This document shows positions 9,054-18,128 of a DNA stretch of 64,000 nucleotides, in pieces. This stretch comes from CAIWHR01 sp963726765. Lineage in GTDB: Bacteria; Pseudomonadota; Gammaproteobacteria; Burkholderiales; Casimicrobiaceae. The notes beneath the pieces are model-generated. The model made no database searches, had not been told where the DNA came from, and was given only the letters and a program-made list of their open reading frames with translations. A program made the translations under genes and the position numbers. Within the stretch, counting starts at the first letter, position 1. Each line of letters begins with the position of its first letter. The stretch is from positions 186,001 to 250,000 of the forward strand of contig CAVSDH010000006.1 in assembly GCA_963726765.1 (NCBI GenBank), read 5' to 3'.

Positions 9054-9785
9054 TTATCGACGACCGGTGCCCATGACGTCACTGGAAGTTCTGCGCCGTG
9101 ACGTCGCCGCCGCGGCCTCGCCCGCGCCAAGCGAGCCAACGAACTTTCTGGCATGGAACGCCTCGGCGAATCCGCTGGATGCGCGGCATTCGAGGCCGCG
9201 GATGCGCATGGCCGCCAGAAGATTCTCCGAACTGAACCACGATTTGGATTTTTGCGAGAAAAAGGTTCGGGTGACGACATCGACCTTCCTGGCCGCGACC
9301 GTGGAACTCAGCGGCACGTACATGTTGGGGGTAACCAAATCGCCATCGTATTTCGGAATCTCATATTCCAGAATCATGTGGTCCCGAAAGGTTTGCCACG
9401 TCATCTGGCTGACGAGATTGTGGTCTTGATGGCGATCCAGGCCGTGATGCGTAAACACCACGTCAGGTTCGATGACTTGCTTTGCTTCTTCAAACTGACG
9501 TTTGGCGGCCGCGAAATGCGCCGGCAAGTACCCGTCGGGCAGTTCGAAAATGCGCACCTCGCCACGGTTGGAGGGCCGGACGATCGCTCTCATCGCGGCC
9601 ATCGCCTCCCGGCGTCGGGACGGCACCGATGTCAACACGAGCCAGTGAATCCTGCATTTCGCATGGCGCTTCTGCAGCGAAAGTATCGTGCCGCCGCAAC
9701 CGATCTCGATGTCGTCGCAGTGCGCCCCGATGCATAACACCTCCAGGCGCCGCCCGGGAAGGGGCGCCAGCGTCAGTGCGAGCAC
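9054..9785 (-). CDS. PIG-L family (LmbE-like) deacetylase
   Basis: A 243-residue zinc-dependent N-deacetylase of the PIG-L/LmbE family. The metal-binding A-H-x-D-D motif is present as GAHCDDIEIGCGG near residue 20, and the second metal site as HHGLDRHQDH near residue 114. Family members remove N-acetyl groups from GlcNAc-containing glycolipids, small thiols or sugar nucleotides. Sitting between rfbF and rfbG it is likely to act on a sugar intermediate or a glycan residue of this locus. The GTG start at 9785 is preferred because GAGG lies just upstream, overlapping the stop codon of rfbF, which suggests translational coupling. Confidence 0.85.
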   Translation of the reverse strand: MLALTLAPLPGRRLEVLCIGAHCDDIEIGCGGTILSLQKRHAKCRIHWLVLTSVPSRRREAMAAMRAIVRPSNRGEVRIFELPDGYLPAHFAAAKRQFEEAKQVIEPDVVFTHHGLDRHQDHNLVSQMTWQTFRDHMILEYEIPKYDGDLVTPNMYVPLSSTVAARKVDVVTRTFFSQKSKSWFSSENLLAAMRIRGLECRASSGFAEAFHARKFVGSLGAGEAAAATSRRRTSSDVMGTGRR

Positions 9786-9792
9786 CGGGACC

Positions 9793-10569
9793 TCATTTCT
9801 TCCACACCATCCAGGGACAATCCCCTCGGGCTTCCATTCGATCGAGCGTAATCTTGTCCTTGAACGTATCCATCGCCCGCCAGAATCCCGAATGCCGATA
9901 CACGGCCAGCAAGCGCTTTTCGATGAGCCGGTTGAACGGTTGTTCCACCAACTCGTCGCCCTCTTCGATGTAGTCGAAGATATCCTTCCGCAGGACGAAA
10001 TACCCTCCGTTGATCAGCAGCTCCTTGTCCGACCGCGCATCGATGCGGGTTGCAAGTCCTTCCGGAGTGGCCTCCATCGTGTGGAAGCTGTGCCAGCCAT
10101 TGACCCCGACGATGCTTGCCACAACCTTCTTCGATTGGAAGTCGGCAATCATGGTGTCGAGCGGCAGGTCGGAGAGACCATCGGCGTAATTGGCGAGGAA
10201 TATCGACTCGCCCTCGAGATATCTGCGTACCCTTAACAACCGCTGCCCGATGTTCGAGTGCAGGCCGGTATCCACAAACGTGATTCGCCAGTTGTGAATG
10301 TCCGTCGTGTGCGGCTCGATCCGCCGCCCTCCTTCGGACAGCGTGAAGTCGTTGGACAAGCATTCGTCATAGTTGAGGAAATACTCGCGGATCAAATCGC
10401 CGCGATACCCAAGACACAGGATGAATTCCGTGTGCCCGTAGTGCGCGTAGTACCTCATCAAGTGCCAGATGATCGGTCGGACGCCCAGCGAGACGAGCGG
10501 CTTCGGAATCGTATCGGAATGTTCGCGCAGCCGCGTTCCCATGCCACCACAGAAAAGAACAACCTTCAT
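9793..10569 (-). CDS. rfbF: Glucose-1-phosphate cytidylyltransferase
   Basis: Makes CDP-glucose from glucose 1-phosphate and CTP, the first step of the CDP-6-deoxyhexose pathway. The N-terminal nucleotidyltransferase motif FCGGMGTRLRE and the lysine of TIPKPLV are present, as are the RfbF-typical WHLMRYYAHYGHTEFILCLGY and ANYADGLSD segments. About 258 residues is the normal family length. The ATG at 10569 begins MKVVLFCGG; an upstream in-frame TTG at 10581 is less likely. It is the first gene of the minus-strand CDP-sugar set (rfbF, PIG-L, rfbG, epimerase, SAF oxidoreductase, FAD oxidoreductase), so the promoter should be in the roughly 700-bp gap to the right. Confidence 0.93.
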   Translation of the reverse strand: MKVVLFCGGMGTRLREHSDTIPKPLVSLGVRPIIWHLMRYYAHYGHTEFILCLGYRGDLIREYFLNYDECLSNDFTLSEGGRRIEPHTTDIHNWRITFVDTGLHSNIGQRLLRVRRYLEGESIFLANYADGLSDLPLDTMIADFQSKKVVASIVGVNGWHSFHTMEATPEGLATRIDARSDKELLINGGYFVLRKDIFDYIEEGDELVEQPFNRLIEKRLLAVYRHSGFWRAMDTFKDKITLDRMEARGDCPWMVWKK

Positions 10570-11269
10570 GCGAGTTACCAATTATCGAGATTAGTCAGCC
10601 GATGACGCAGAGCTCTCACCGCGGGCCACGGGAAACGTCCACCGGCGTCGGGCGCCCTTTTTTGCTCGCGTGTTCCAGCTCACGTTGCCGGGACGCGAGA
10701 TTGCCCGATGGGCGTTGAGATCTCCGCAGCCCCTGTGATCCCTGGATTCGCTGCAGCAAAGCAAAATGGGCAATTTTTCGTTTAATGCGCGAGTCCTGTG
10801 CGCAAATTGGAAGCGTCCGATTTCGATACAACTTGTGCAACACATCTATTTGGTGATGGATTTGGTGGCGCACAAGGCCGGTCGAATCGGGTTCCGCCGC
10901 GTGGCCGATGCATGTTTTTCCAATGCATTCATTGGCGAAGGACGTCGCCGCCTGCCCGTCAACGCGTCGCACCAATGCCGCGCAAAAGCCGTGGCAAGCC
11001 ATCGACAATCAAGGTCGTCCACGAAACTCTGGCAAAACGACGACCGGATTGCGATCCTTCCAATTGAACCAATGGTTTAGTATCTCCGGTTCGATGGTTT
11101 TGGTCAACCGATCAAACCGGATGAGCAGACAGGCGACCCATTGCGGCACTGTCTTGGGAGTTGGAATCGCGAATGGGTGCCAGCTGCGGACACGCCGATT
11201 CGAAATGGGTTACCGGGCCAGAGGCGTTGCTACGTCGCCACGATGCAGCCCAATGGGAGGACGACGCAT
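10570..11269. other. Divergent intergenic region between rfbF and lectin-like gene
   Basis: About 700 bp separating the minus-strand CDP-sugar set from the plus-strand genes, so it should hold two divergent promoters. The only notable structure is an imperfect inverted repeat at 11086-11120 (CCGGTTCGATGGTT against AACCGATCAAACCGG), about 150 bp upstream of the lectin-like gene. No convincing coding frame is present. Confidence 0.5.
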
Positions 11270-11950
11270 ATGGCATCGAGAATTCTTGCGTTGTTGTCAA
11301 TCCTTTTGGTTGCGTGGGCATCAGACGCAATCGCGAGGAAGTACAGTACCCATTTTCCGCTGAGCGAGGATCCCATTCGTGAAGGGGGAAATTGGGTGAA
11401 CGGAAAGTCCGAAGGTGTCGACTGGGCCAATGTCGCAACAGTCTCGGGCCTCGCGTACGGACGCCAACCAAACCTGATCAGGTACGACGACTCGACCGCC
11501 CTGCTTACAGGAAGCTGGGGGCCAAATCAGGCGGTTCAGGCGACAGTGCACAGCATCAACCAAAACGGCGACATCTACGAAGAGGTTGCGCTTCGCCTTC
11601 GAAGCTCCATTTCCCCGCATCGCATCACGGGGTATGAGGTTCTATACAGATGCCTGAAGACAAACGCCGCGTATGCGGAAATAGTTCGATGGAATGGTCC
11701 ATTGGGAGATTGGACATCGCTTCACAAGATAAGCGGCGCCCGATTTGGCGTCGCAGAAGGAGATATCGTCAAGGCGACCATTGTCGGGAATGTGATTACG
11801 GCCTACATCAACAACGTGCGCGTGCTCCGAGTGACAGACGATACATTTGCGACGGGCAGCCCCGGCATGGGATTTTATCTGGAGGGGCCAAGGACAAGCC
11901 CCGACGTGCAGCTCGACTATGGTTTCACGACTATCGAGGCCTCGGACTGA
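11270..11950 (+). CDS. Secreted lectin-like protein, paralogue of the protein at 3248-3979
   Basis: A 226-residue exported protein. The signal peptide is MASRILALLSILLVAWASDAIA. The mature part aligns along its whole length with the minus-strand protein at 3248: both share FPLxExPIxEGGxWxNGK, ALLTGxWGPNQ, TGYEVL, IVRWNGPLG, GNVITAYIN and GSPGMGFYL. The fold is probably a concanavalin-like jelly roll; no catalytic residues are evident. Unlike the paralogue it ends directly after the sandwich (TIEASD) with no Pro-rich tail. The ATG at 11270 is preceded by GGGAGG and begins a proper signal peptide, so longer in-frame starts are rejected. It is the first gene of the plus-strand half of the locus. 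Confidence 0.72.
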   Translation: MASRILALLSILLVAWASDAIARKYSTHFPLSEDPIREGGNWVNGKSEGVDWANVATVSGLAYGRQPNLIRYDDSTALLTGSWGPNQAVQATVHSINQNGDIYEEVALRLRSSISPHRITGYEVLYRCLKTNAAYAEIVRWNGPLGDWTSLHKISGARFGVAEGDIVKATIVGNVITAYINNVRVLRVTDDTFATGSPGMGFYLEGPRTSPDVQLDYGFTTIEASD

Positions 11951-12356
11951 CGTTTCGCAGACGGGGTCGCACTCGAGGCGAGGATTCAACTGCCAACATC
12001 AGCCGGTCCTGCGTGAGCGTTCGTCGAATGAACGATTCGCATTTCCAGGGTCGCCGCCGCATCGGTTGCACCCGCGATCGCCGTCACGCCCCCGTCGGCC
12101 AAGCGGAATAATTCCATTCAGCGCAGCAGTTTAATCGCAGGTAAAATTGTTTGTAACTCTCTCACTTTGCATTTGGCTCCGCCTCTCAATTCGAAATTGG
12201 CACCCGGATTGCGATCGGCACGTGGGTAACTTCCGATCAAGTCTGAACCAGGGACTGCGGAAACCGTGGCCGATGACGCGGCTCCGAGTCTTTGTGAATG
12301 GTAGTTCTGGTCTTCGGAATCGACGTGGGCGAACCAGTCACTCAATCTCACGCTAG
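11951..12356. other. Intergenic region
   Basis: About 400 bp between the lectin-like gene and the NodB-like gene. It contains a short AT-rich patch near 12130-12180 that could hold a promoter. No coding frame or RNA gene is recognised. Confidence 0.4.
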
Positions 12357-13721
12357 ATGGAAAATCCGGTTTCTCGTTACTATCGCTGCCCGCCTCAATT
12401 TGTCCGCATAGAGACAGAATCCCCGCTGTCCGCGGCCGACGGGTACTTTCGCGTCGGGCCCGACGTGATCGGGTTCGGGCGCTACAGCGGACGCGAACCG
12501 TCTCCCCGTCCGGAAGGAGACCTGCCCGACGCGCAGGTCGATATCCGATGCGCAAACGGCGCGATTCGTCTCCCTTTCGATCCCGGGAAGGTCGCGGAAA
12601 ATTTGCGCTGCGAGCTGTACGTCGAGGACTGGCGCGGCACCTTGCCGCTGTCCCTGCTGGCGCAGCTGTATTACTTTGTCCGCCCGATTCTGCCCATAGC
12701 CATCAGGCGGCACCTGCAAAAACTTCATCTCAGCGTGCGAAGCGCAAACGCCTTCCCCCACTGGCCCGTTGACTCGTCGGTTGACGACATGTTCGGACAA
12801 ATTTTGCTTTCGGCTCTGAAGTCACAGAACCTGAAAGAGATTCCGTTCGTCTGGTTCTGGCCCGAGGGCGCTCCCAGTGCGGCATTCATTACCCACGATG
12901 TCGAAACCGCGCTTGGCCGCGACTACTGCGCGACATTGATGGACATCGACGACTCCTTCGGCATCAAGGCATCGTTCCAGGTCATACCCGAGCAGCGGTA
13001 TGCAATAACCGGCGATTTCCTCGGTCTGATCCGATCACGAGGCTTCGAGGTCGGAATCCACGACCTGAACCACGATGGCCATCTGTACAGGAGCCGGGAA
13101 CAATTCCTCGAGCGGGCCGCCAGGATCAATGCATATGGCGTGGAATTCGAGGCGGAAGGATTCCGTGCCGCCGTGCTCTATCGCAAGCAACTATGGTACG
13201 ACGCGCTGAAATTCGCCTTCGACATGTCGGTCCCCAACGTCGCAACGTACGATCCGCAGCGCGGTGGTTGTTGCACCGTCATGCCCTATTTCATTGGAGA
13301 CATCCTCGAGCTTCCCGTAACGATGAGCCAGGACTACACGCTTTTCAACATCCTGGGCGATTATTCGATCGACATATGGAGACGGCAGATCGAGATGCTC
13401 GTAAGCAAGAACGGGCTGATCAGTTGCATCGTGCATCCTGATTACATCAGCGGCACTCGAGAACGTGACGTTTACAAGCAGCTGCTTGCCTACATCATTC
13501 GATTGAAGGAGGAAGAGGGGCTCTGGGTTGCGACGCCCAAGGCGGTCAATCGGTGGTGGCGCGCCCGGGAAGGCATGACCCTTGTCCAGAAATCGGGCGA
13601 ATGGTGCATCGAAGGCCCGGAAAGCGATCGAGCGCGAATCGCGTTTGCCCGCGAGGAAAATGGCCGCCTGGTCTATGGAATTCAGGCAAACTCCAAATCC
13701 CATCAAGCATCTCTCCAATGA
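12357..13721 (+). CDS. Polysaccharide deacetylase-like (NodB-fold) protein
   Basis: A 454-residue protein whose central part resembles the NodB/carbohydrate-esterase-4 barrel. AAFITHDVET (about residues 175-184) matches the first metal-binding motif, and GIHDLNHDGHLY (about 235-246) supplies the H-x-x-x-H of the second. No signal peptide is visible, so it would act in the cytoplasm, or it is a member of the divergent family used in polysaccharide loci without proven activity. The N-terminal 150 residues have no recognisable domain. Two further NodB-like proteins with different architectures occur in the window, at 31070 and 48597. The ATG at 12357 follows a roughly 400-bp gap. Confidence 0.7.
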   Translation: MENPVSRYYRCPPQFVRIETESPLSAADGYFRVGPDVIGFGRYSGREPSPRPEGDLPDAQVDIRCANGAIRLPFDPGKVAENLRCELYVEDWRGTLPLSLLAQLYYFVRPILPIAIRRHLQKLHLSVRSANAFPHWPVDSSVDDMFGQILLSALKSQNLKEIPFVWFWPEGAPSAAFITHDVETALGRDYCATLMDIDDSFGIKASFQVIPEQRYAITGDFLGLIRSRGFEVGIHDLNHDGHLYRSREQFLERAARINAYGVEFEAEGFRAAVLYRKQLWYDALKFAFDMSVPNVATYDPQRGGCCTVMPYFIGDILELPVTMSQDYTLFNILGDYSIDIWRRQIEMLVSKNGLISCIVHPDYISGTRERDVYKQLLAYIIRLKEEEGLWVATPKAVNRWWRAREGMTLVQKSGEWCIEGPESDRARIAFAREENGRLVYGIQANSKSHQASLQ

Positions 13722-13883
13722 ATCCTCGACAAACGCGTCCACGGCACGTGCTGACGGTAAGCCACGTCTCGCAATCGGCAGAAACAGACCACAGACCAGC
13801 GATACTTTCCTTCATGAACTCGAGCGAAATGAAATTCTGTAGCTACCGCAACGCTTGCGGCACGTATGGCGAAGGGCAGGCCG

Positions 13884-15074
13884 ATGACCGACAGTGCTGA
13901 TTGCGAAGTCCTGGTGATCGGCGCGGGCCCGTATGGCCTCGCCACGGGTGCCCATCTGAAGGCCAAAGGCATCCACGCACGAGTATTCGGCCGCCCGATG
14001 GAATTCTGGGCAACCAAGATGCCGGCCGGCATGCTGCTTCGCTCACCGCGCGCCGCGTCGAACATCGCGGACCCGGCGAATGCCTATACGCTTGGCGATT
14101 TCGAGGCGGCCCACCAGATCGACCCACGCAATCCGATTCCCTTGGAAACGTTCGTCGATTATGGACTTTGGTTTCAGCAGAAACTGCTTCCCGAACTCGA
14201 TCAGCGTCAAGTTGCGAAGGTTGAATCAATTGGCGATGGCTTCGTCACGACGCTTGATGACGGGAGCCGCGTTCGCTCAAACAGAGTCGTGGTCGCAGCC
14301 GGCATTGCGCCGTTTCAGAAAATCCCCCCCGAATTCCGGACGCTGTCAGGCGATCACCTGACGCATTGCTACTCCGGCTTCGACGTGCACGGCTTTTCCG
14401 GAAGGAAAGTCGTCGTCATCGGTGCAGGGCAGAGCGCACTCGAGTCCGCGGCGCTCCTTCATGAAGCGGGCGCAGACGTGGAGATCATCGCCGTCATTGG
14501 GGCACTGAGGTGGATCGGCATGCATCCGCGCCTGCACAACCTCGGCCCAATTTCGAAAATGCTCTACTCGAAGCACGACGTGGGTCCGATCGGCATCAGC
14601 CGCCTGGTCGCATCGCCCAATCTGGTTCGCCGAATTCCCCTGCCGCTTCGCGACAAGATACGCACTCGCGCTGTCCGTCCTGCCGGATCGAACTGGCTCC
14701 CCGCGCGCCTGAAAAGCGTGACGATAAGGACCGGCCGGTTCGTAACCGAGTCCCGGTCAGTCGGGACGCAGGCGCACCTCAAGCTCGATGACGGGAGCGT
14801 TACGAAGGCCGATCACGTCCTGCTTGGCACCGGCTATTCCGTCGATATCTCGAAATTCGGTTTTCTGCCACCTCCGCTCTTGCAGAGAGTGAAAACGCTG
14901 GATGGATACCCTGCCCTGCGATCCGGATTCGAAAGCTCGCTACCGGGTTTGCATTTCATGGGCGCGGCCGCGGCGCGCACCTACGGTCCACTGCTCTACT
15001 TCGTGACCGGAACGGAATTTGCATCGCGGGAATTGCTTTCGCGCATTCTGCGTCGCCGGAAGCGTTCGCAATGA
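13884..15074 (+). CDS. FAD/NAD(P)-binding oxidoreductase
   Basis: A flavoprotein of about 396 residues with two dinucleotide-binding motifs in the order expected of two-dinucleotide-binding monooxygenases and reductases: VLVIGAGPYGLATGAHL at the N-terminus for FAD and KVVVIGAGQSALESAALL near residue 175 for NAD(P)H. The C-terminal LHFMGAAAARTYGPLLYFVTGT completes the FAD site. The nearest known relatives are lysine/ornithine N-monooxygenase-like and pyridine-nucleotide-disulfide oxidoreductase-like proteins; the substrate here is unknown. I choose the ATG at 13884 (MTDSADCEVLV), although an ATG at 13866 is possible. The next gene, an ATP-grasp enzyme, starts 50 bp downstream, so the two are probably co-transcribed. 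Confidence 0.75.
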   Translation: MTDSADCEVLVIGAGPYGLATGAHLKAKGIHARVFGRPMEFWATKMPAGMLLRSPRAASNIADPANAYTLGDFEAAHQIDPRNPIPLETFVDYGLWFQQKLLPELDQRQVAKVESIGDGFVTTLDDGSRVRSNRVVVAAGIAPFQKIPPEFRTLSGDHLTHCYSGFDVHGFSGRKVVVIGAGQSALESAALLHEAGADVEIIAVIGALRWIGMHPRLHNLGPISKMLYSKHDVGPIGISRLVASPNLVRRIPLPLRDKIRTRAVRPAGSNWLPARLKSVTIRTGRFVTESRSVGTQAHLKLDDGSVTKADHVLLGTGYSVDISKFGFLPPPLLQRVKTLDGYPALRSGFESSLPGLHFMGAAAARTYGPLLYFVTGTEFASRELLSRILRRRKRSQ

Positions 15075-15123
15075 CCGGCAAGCGCACGACGAACGTTCCG
15101 ACGAAACGCAAGAACCCAGATCG

Positions 15124-16314
15124 ATGACCGACCGCAGTGACGTCGGTGCGGTGGTCATCGGCGGCGACCATCCGGGCCTCGCGATTGCCCGCAGTCTCGC
15201 TCCTCGCGGCATCCCCGTCATCGTGCTCGACGATCAGTACTGCATTTCTTCGTTCTCGCGATATGTGGAAAAGGTAGTTCGTGTCGAGAATCTCCGGGAC
15301 CCGCAGAAGACCGTCGATGCGGTCCTGGAAGTCGGCCATCGTCTGGGCCTGAAGAACTGGGTGCTGTTTCCGACGCGCGATGAAACGGTGGCTGCGTTCT
15401 CGATTCATCGCGACTTGCTGGCCAAATTCTTCCGCGTCACGACGCCGGCGTGGGATACCGTTCGCTGGGCCTGGGACAAGAAGAATACCTATCAACTGGC
15501 CGAGCAGCTGCAAATCCCGGTTCCGCGCACCTGGAACCCGAAAGGCGTGCAGGACCTCGACGATCTTTGCTCCCGGCTTCCGCTTGCCATCAAGCCTGCC
15601 GTCAAGGAAAACTTTTTTTATGCCACGGGCGCCAAAGCGTGGCGTGCCGATACCCCGGAGGAGCTCAAGGCGCTTTTTCTGAAGGCCGCGCAGGATATTC
15701 GCACGGAAGAGATTCTGGTGCAGGAGATCATCCCCGGAGACGGTCGCCAGCAGCTCTCGTATTGCGCATTCTTCAAGAACGGCCAAGCGCATTCGGTGTT
15801 GCTGGCCCGCCGCATGCGCCAGCATCCGCGCGAATTCGGTCGCGCGGCCACCTATGTCGAGACCATCGAATTGCCGGCCATCGAAGAGCTGTCGGAGCGC
15901 TTCCTGAGGGCCATCGACTATTACGGCATTGTCGAAGTCGAATTCAAGCAGGATCCGCGCGACGGCCGATACAAGTTGCTCGACGTCAACGCTCGCGCGT
16001 GGGGTTTCCATGGTCTGGGGCAGGCCGTCGGCGTAGACTTTCCCTATGCTCTTTTCGCCGACCAATGCGGCCTCGAGACAGAGCCGGCGCGAGCCAAGCC
16101 AGGCCAGGGTTGGCTGCGTCTCATTCCTGATTTGGCCGTCGTGGCCAAGGATCTCTTCGATGGCTACCTGGGATTTTCGGCGTACCGGGATTCGCTTCGG
16201 GCGACCAAGGTCGAATCGGTGTTTTCCGCCAGGGATCCACTCCCGTCCTTTGCCGAAGTAGCGCTCCTTCCCTACTTGATCGCGAAGAAGTACCGGCCGC
16301 GTCCCGGGCAGTGA
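15124..16314 (+). CDS. ATP-grasp domain ligase
   Basis: An approximately 396-residue ATP-grasp protein of the carboxylate-amine ligase type. An N-terminal preATP-grasp region (AVVIGGDHPGLAIARSL, then VEKVVRVENLRDPQ) is followed by the ATP-binding core: PLAIKPAVKENFFYATGAK with the adenine-contact lysine, ILVQEIIPGDGRQQLSY, and the metal-binding YKLLDVNARAWGFHGL. Such enzymes join a carboxylate to an amine via an acyl phosphate. In polysaccharide loci they may attach amino acids to uronic acids or amino sugars, which is an inference here. The ATG at 15124 directly precedes the first core strand. Confidence 0.75.
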   Translation: MTDRSDVGAVVIGGDHPGLAIARSLAPRGIPVIVLDDQYCISSFSRYVEKVVRVENLRDPQKTVDAVLEVGHRLGLKNWVLFPTRDETVAAFSIHRDLLAKFFRVTTPAWDTVRWAWDKKNTYQLAEQLQIPVPRTWNPKGVQDLDDLCSRLPLAIKPAVKENFFYATGAKAWRADTPEELKALFLKAAQDIRTEEILVQEIIPGDGRQQLSYCAFFKNGQAHSVLLARRMRQHPREFGRAATYVETIELPAIEELSERFLRAIDYYGIVEVEFKQDPRDGRYKLLDVNARAWGFHGLGQAVGVDFPYALFADQCGLETEPARAKPGQGWLRLIPDLAVVAKDLFDGYLGFSAYRDSLRATKVESVFSARDPLPSFAEVALLPYLIAKKYRPRPGQ

Positions 16315-16498
16315 TGGATTGACGCGCCCGCAGCCACGCGCCGCAGATGTCCCGATCGGGGGCGTCTCTTGAGCCTGGCGGCATGACGTGATACGGTCAC
16401 AGATCGCACGCTCTACCCATTCCTGCCGGCCACGGAAGTTGCTCCACCGAGTTTGACTCAGGCGGCATCAATCCAGCGTCACCGCCTACCATGCCGCG

Positions 16499-17980
16499 AT
16501 GAAGGATCTCAAGCAGAAGGCAATCCGGGGCGGCTTCGCGAAGATCTGCTCCCAGGGAGCCAATCTCACCGTGCGAGTCGGGTGGCTCGCGATCATGGCC
16601 AGGCTCCTGGAGCCCGCCGATTTCGGGCTGGTCGCGATGGTGGTGACTTTCACGGGATTCCTGAACCTGTTCCGTGATTTCGGCCTGTCCACCGCTGCCG
16701 TGCAGCGAACCGACATTTCGGAAGAGCAGATGTCCACGCTCTTCTGGATCAATGTGCTCATCGGCTGCGCGCTGGCCATGCTTGCCGTCGCAGGCGCCCC
16801 GCTCATTTCAGCGGTCTATCACGAGCCTCGAGTAGTCTGGATTGCGGTGGCGCTCGCAATGGGGTTCCTCTTCAGTGCGGCGGGCATACAGCATTCGGCT
16901 TTGCTCCAGCGCCGAATGCGGTTCATCACCCTTGCGGCGATCGACACCGGTTCGCTGATGGTCAGCGTAATCGTCGGAATCGCCATGGCACTTTCCGGTC
17001 TGGGTTACTGGGCGTTGGTGGGAATGTCGCTGACGCTGCCGCTGATTTCCGCTCTCGCGGCGTGGCTGGCCACGGGCTGGATTCCGGGAACTCCACGTCG
17101 CGATGTCGGAATCCGGTCGATGGTGCGATTTGGCGGGATGGTCACGCTCAACGGAATCGTTGCCTATATCGCCACGAATGTAGACAAGGTCCTGCTGGGC
17201 AGGGTCTGGGGAGCGGATGCGCTCGGCATTTACGGAAGAGCGTTTCAGCTGATCAACATACCGACCGACAATCTCAATTCGGCAGTCGGTGACGTCGCGC
17301 TCTCCGCGCTTTCGCGGATCAAGGAGGACACTCTCCGCCTCAAGAGCTACTTTCTCCAGGGCTATCTGCTTCTGGTTTCAATTACGTTGCCGATCACCGT
17401 CGCATGCGCGCTCCTGGCGCCTGAAATCGTGCAGGTGGTGCTTGGACCGAAATGGACTGAGACTGTGCCAATCGTTCGGATTCTCGCTCCCACCATCCTG
17501 CTGTTCGGCATGATCAATCCGATGTGGTGGCTGCTCGTCTCATTGGGAATGGTGGCGCGAAGCCTGAAGATCGGCCTGATTCAGGCGCCGCTGCTCGTGG
17601 CAGGTTACTTCGTCGGTTTGCCTTACGGGCCTCAGGGAGTCGCCCTTGGTTACTCCGTTGTCCTGGTCCTGTGGACGATTCCCAATATCGCGTGGTGCGT
17701 TCATGGAACCGCGATCTCGCTGAAGGACATCATTCGAGTCGTGGCGCGACCCATCGCCTCGGCAATCCTTGCCGGCATCCTGGCATGGGGTGCGGTGTTC
17801 CTGTGGCCTCAAGCTCTATCGAGCATTCAGCGGCTGGCACTGGGGGTGGTTGTGCTGTTCGGTGCATACGTTGCGATACTCTTCTACGTCATGGGACAGA
17901 AGGCGCTGTACCTGGGCGTGATCCGCGATCTGATAAGACGTCCAACCCAGGGCGAGCTTCCAGGTATCGGTATTACCTAG
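16499..17980 (+). CDS. wzx: Oligosaccharide flippase (Wzx, PST family), first copy
   Basis: A 493-residue integral membrane protein with about twelve to fourteen hydrophobic segments along its length and no soluble domain. The N-terminal pattern (ARLLEPADFGLVAMV, FRDFGLSTAAVQR, then LFWINVLIGC) is typical of the polysaccharide transport family of the MOP superfamily. The middle GIVAYIATNVDKVLLGRVWG is the conserved segment leading into the second half. Wzx proteins move undecaprenyl-linked repeat units across the inner membrane. A second, distinct member is encoded at 57525-59098. The ATG at 16499 begins MKDLKQKAIRGG; the frame is intact. Confidence 0.88.
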   Translation: MKDLKQKAIRGGFAKICSQGANLTVRVGWLAIMARLLEPADFGLVAMVVTFTGFLNLFRDFGLSTAAVQRTDISEEQMSTLFWINVLIGCALAMLAVAGAPLISAVYHEPRVVWIAVALAMGFLFSAAGIQHSALLQRRMRFITLAAIDTGSLMVSVIVGIAMALSGLGYWALVGMSLTLPLISALAAWLATGWIPGTPRRDVGIRSMVRFGGMVTLNGIVAYIATNVDKVLLGRVWGADALGIYGRAFQLINIPTDNLNSAVGDVALSALSRIKEDTLRLKSYFLQGYLLLVSITLPITVACALLAPEIVQVVLGPKWTETVPIVRILAPTILLFGMINPMWWLLVSLGMVARSLKIGLIQAPLLVAGYFVGLPYGPQGVALGYSVVLVLWTIPNIAWCVHGTAISLKDIIRVVARPIASAILAGILAWGAVFLWPQALSSIQRLALGVVVLFGAYVAILFYVMGQKALYLGVIRDLIRRPTQGELPGIGIT

Positions 17981-18128
17981 AAGAATTTTCAGGCACGAGC
18001 GCCGGCAACGAGATCACTGACGCGAGAATAACAATTGAAGAACGCCGAACAGCGCGCGAGTCTGGTCGCATCGGAAAACGGAAAGAGCTATTCTGCGCAC
18101 CACCGTCGCAGCCACGATTGCCGGCACA

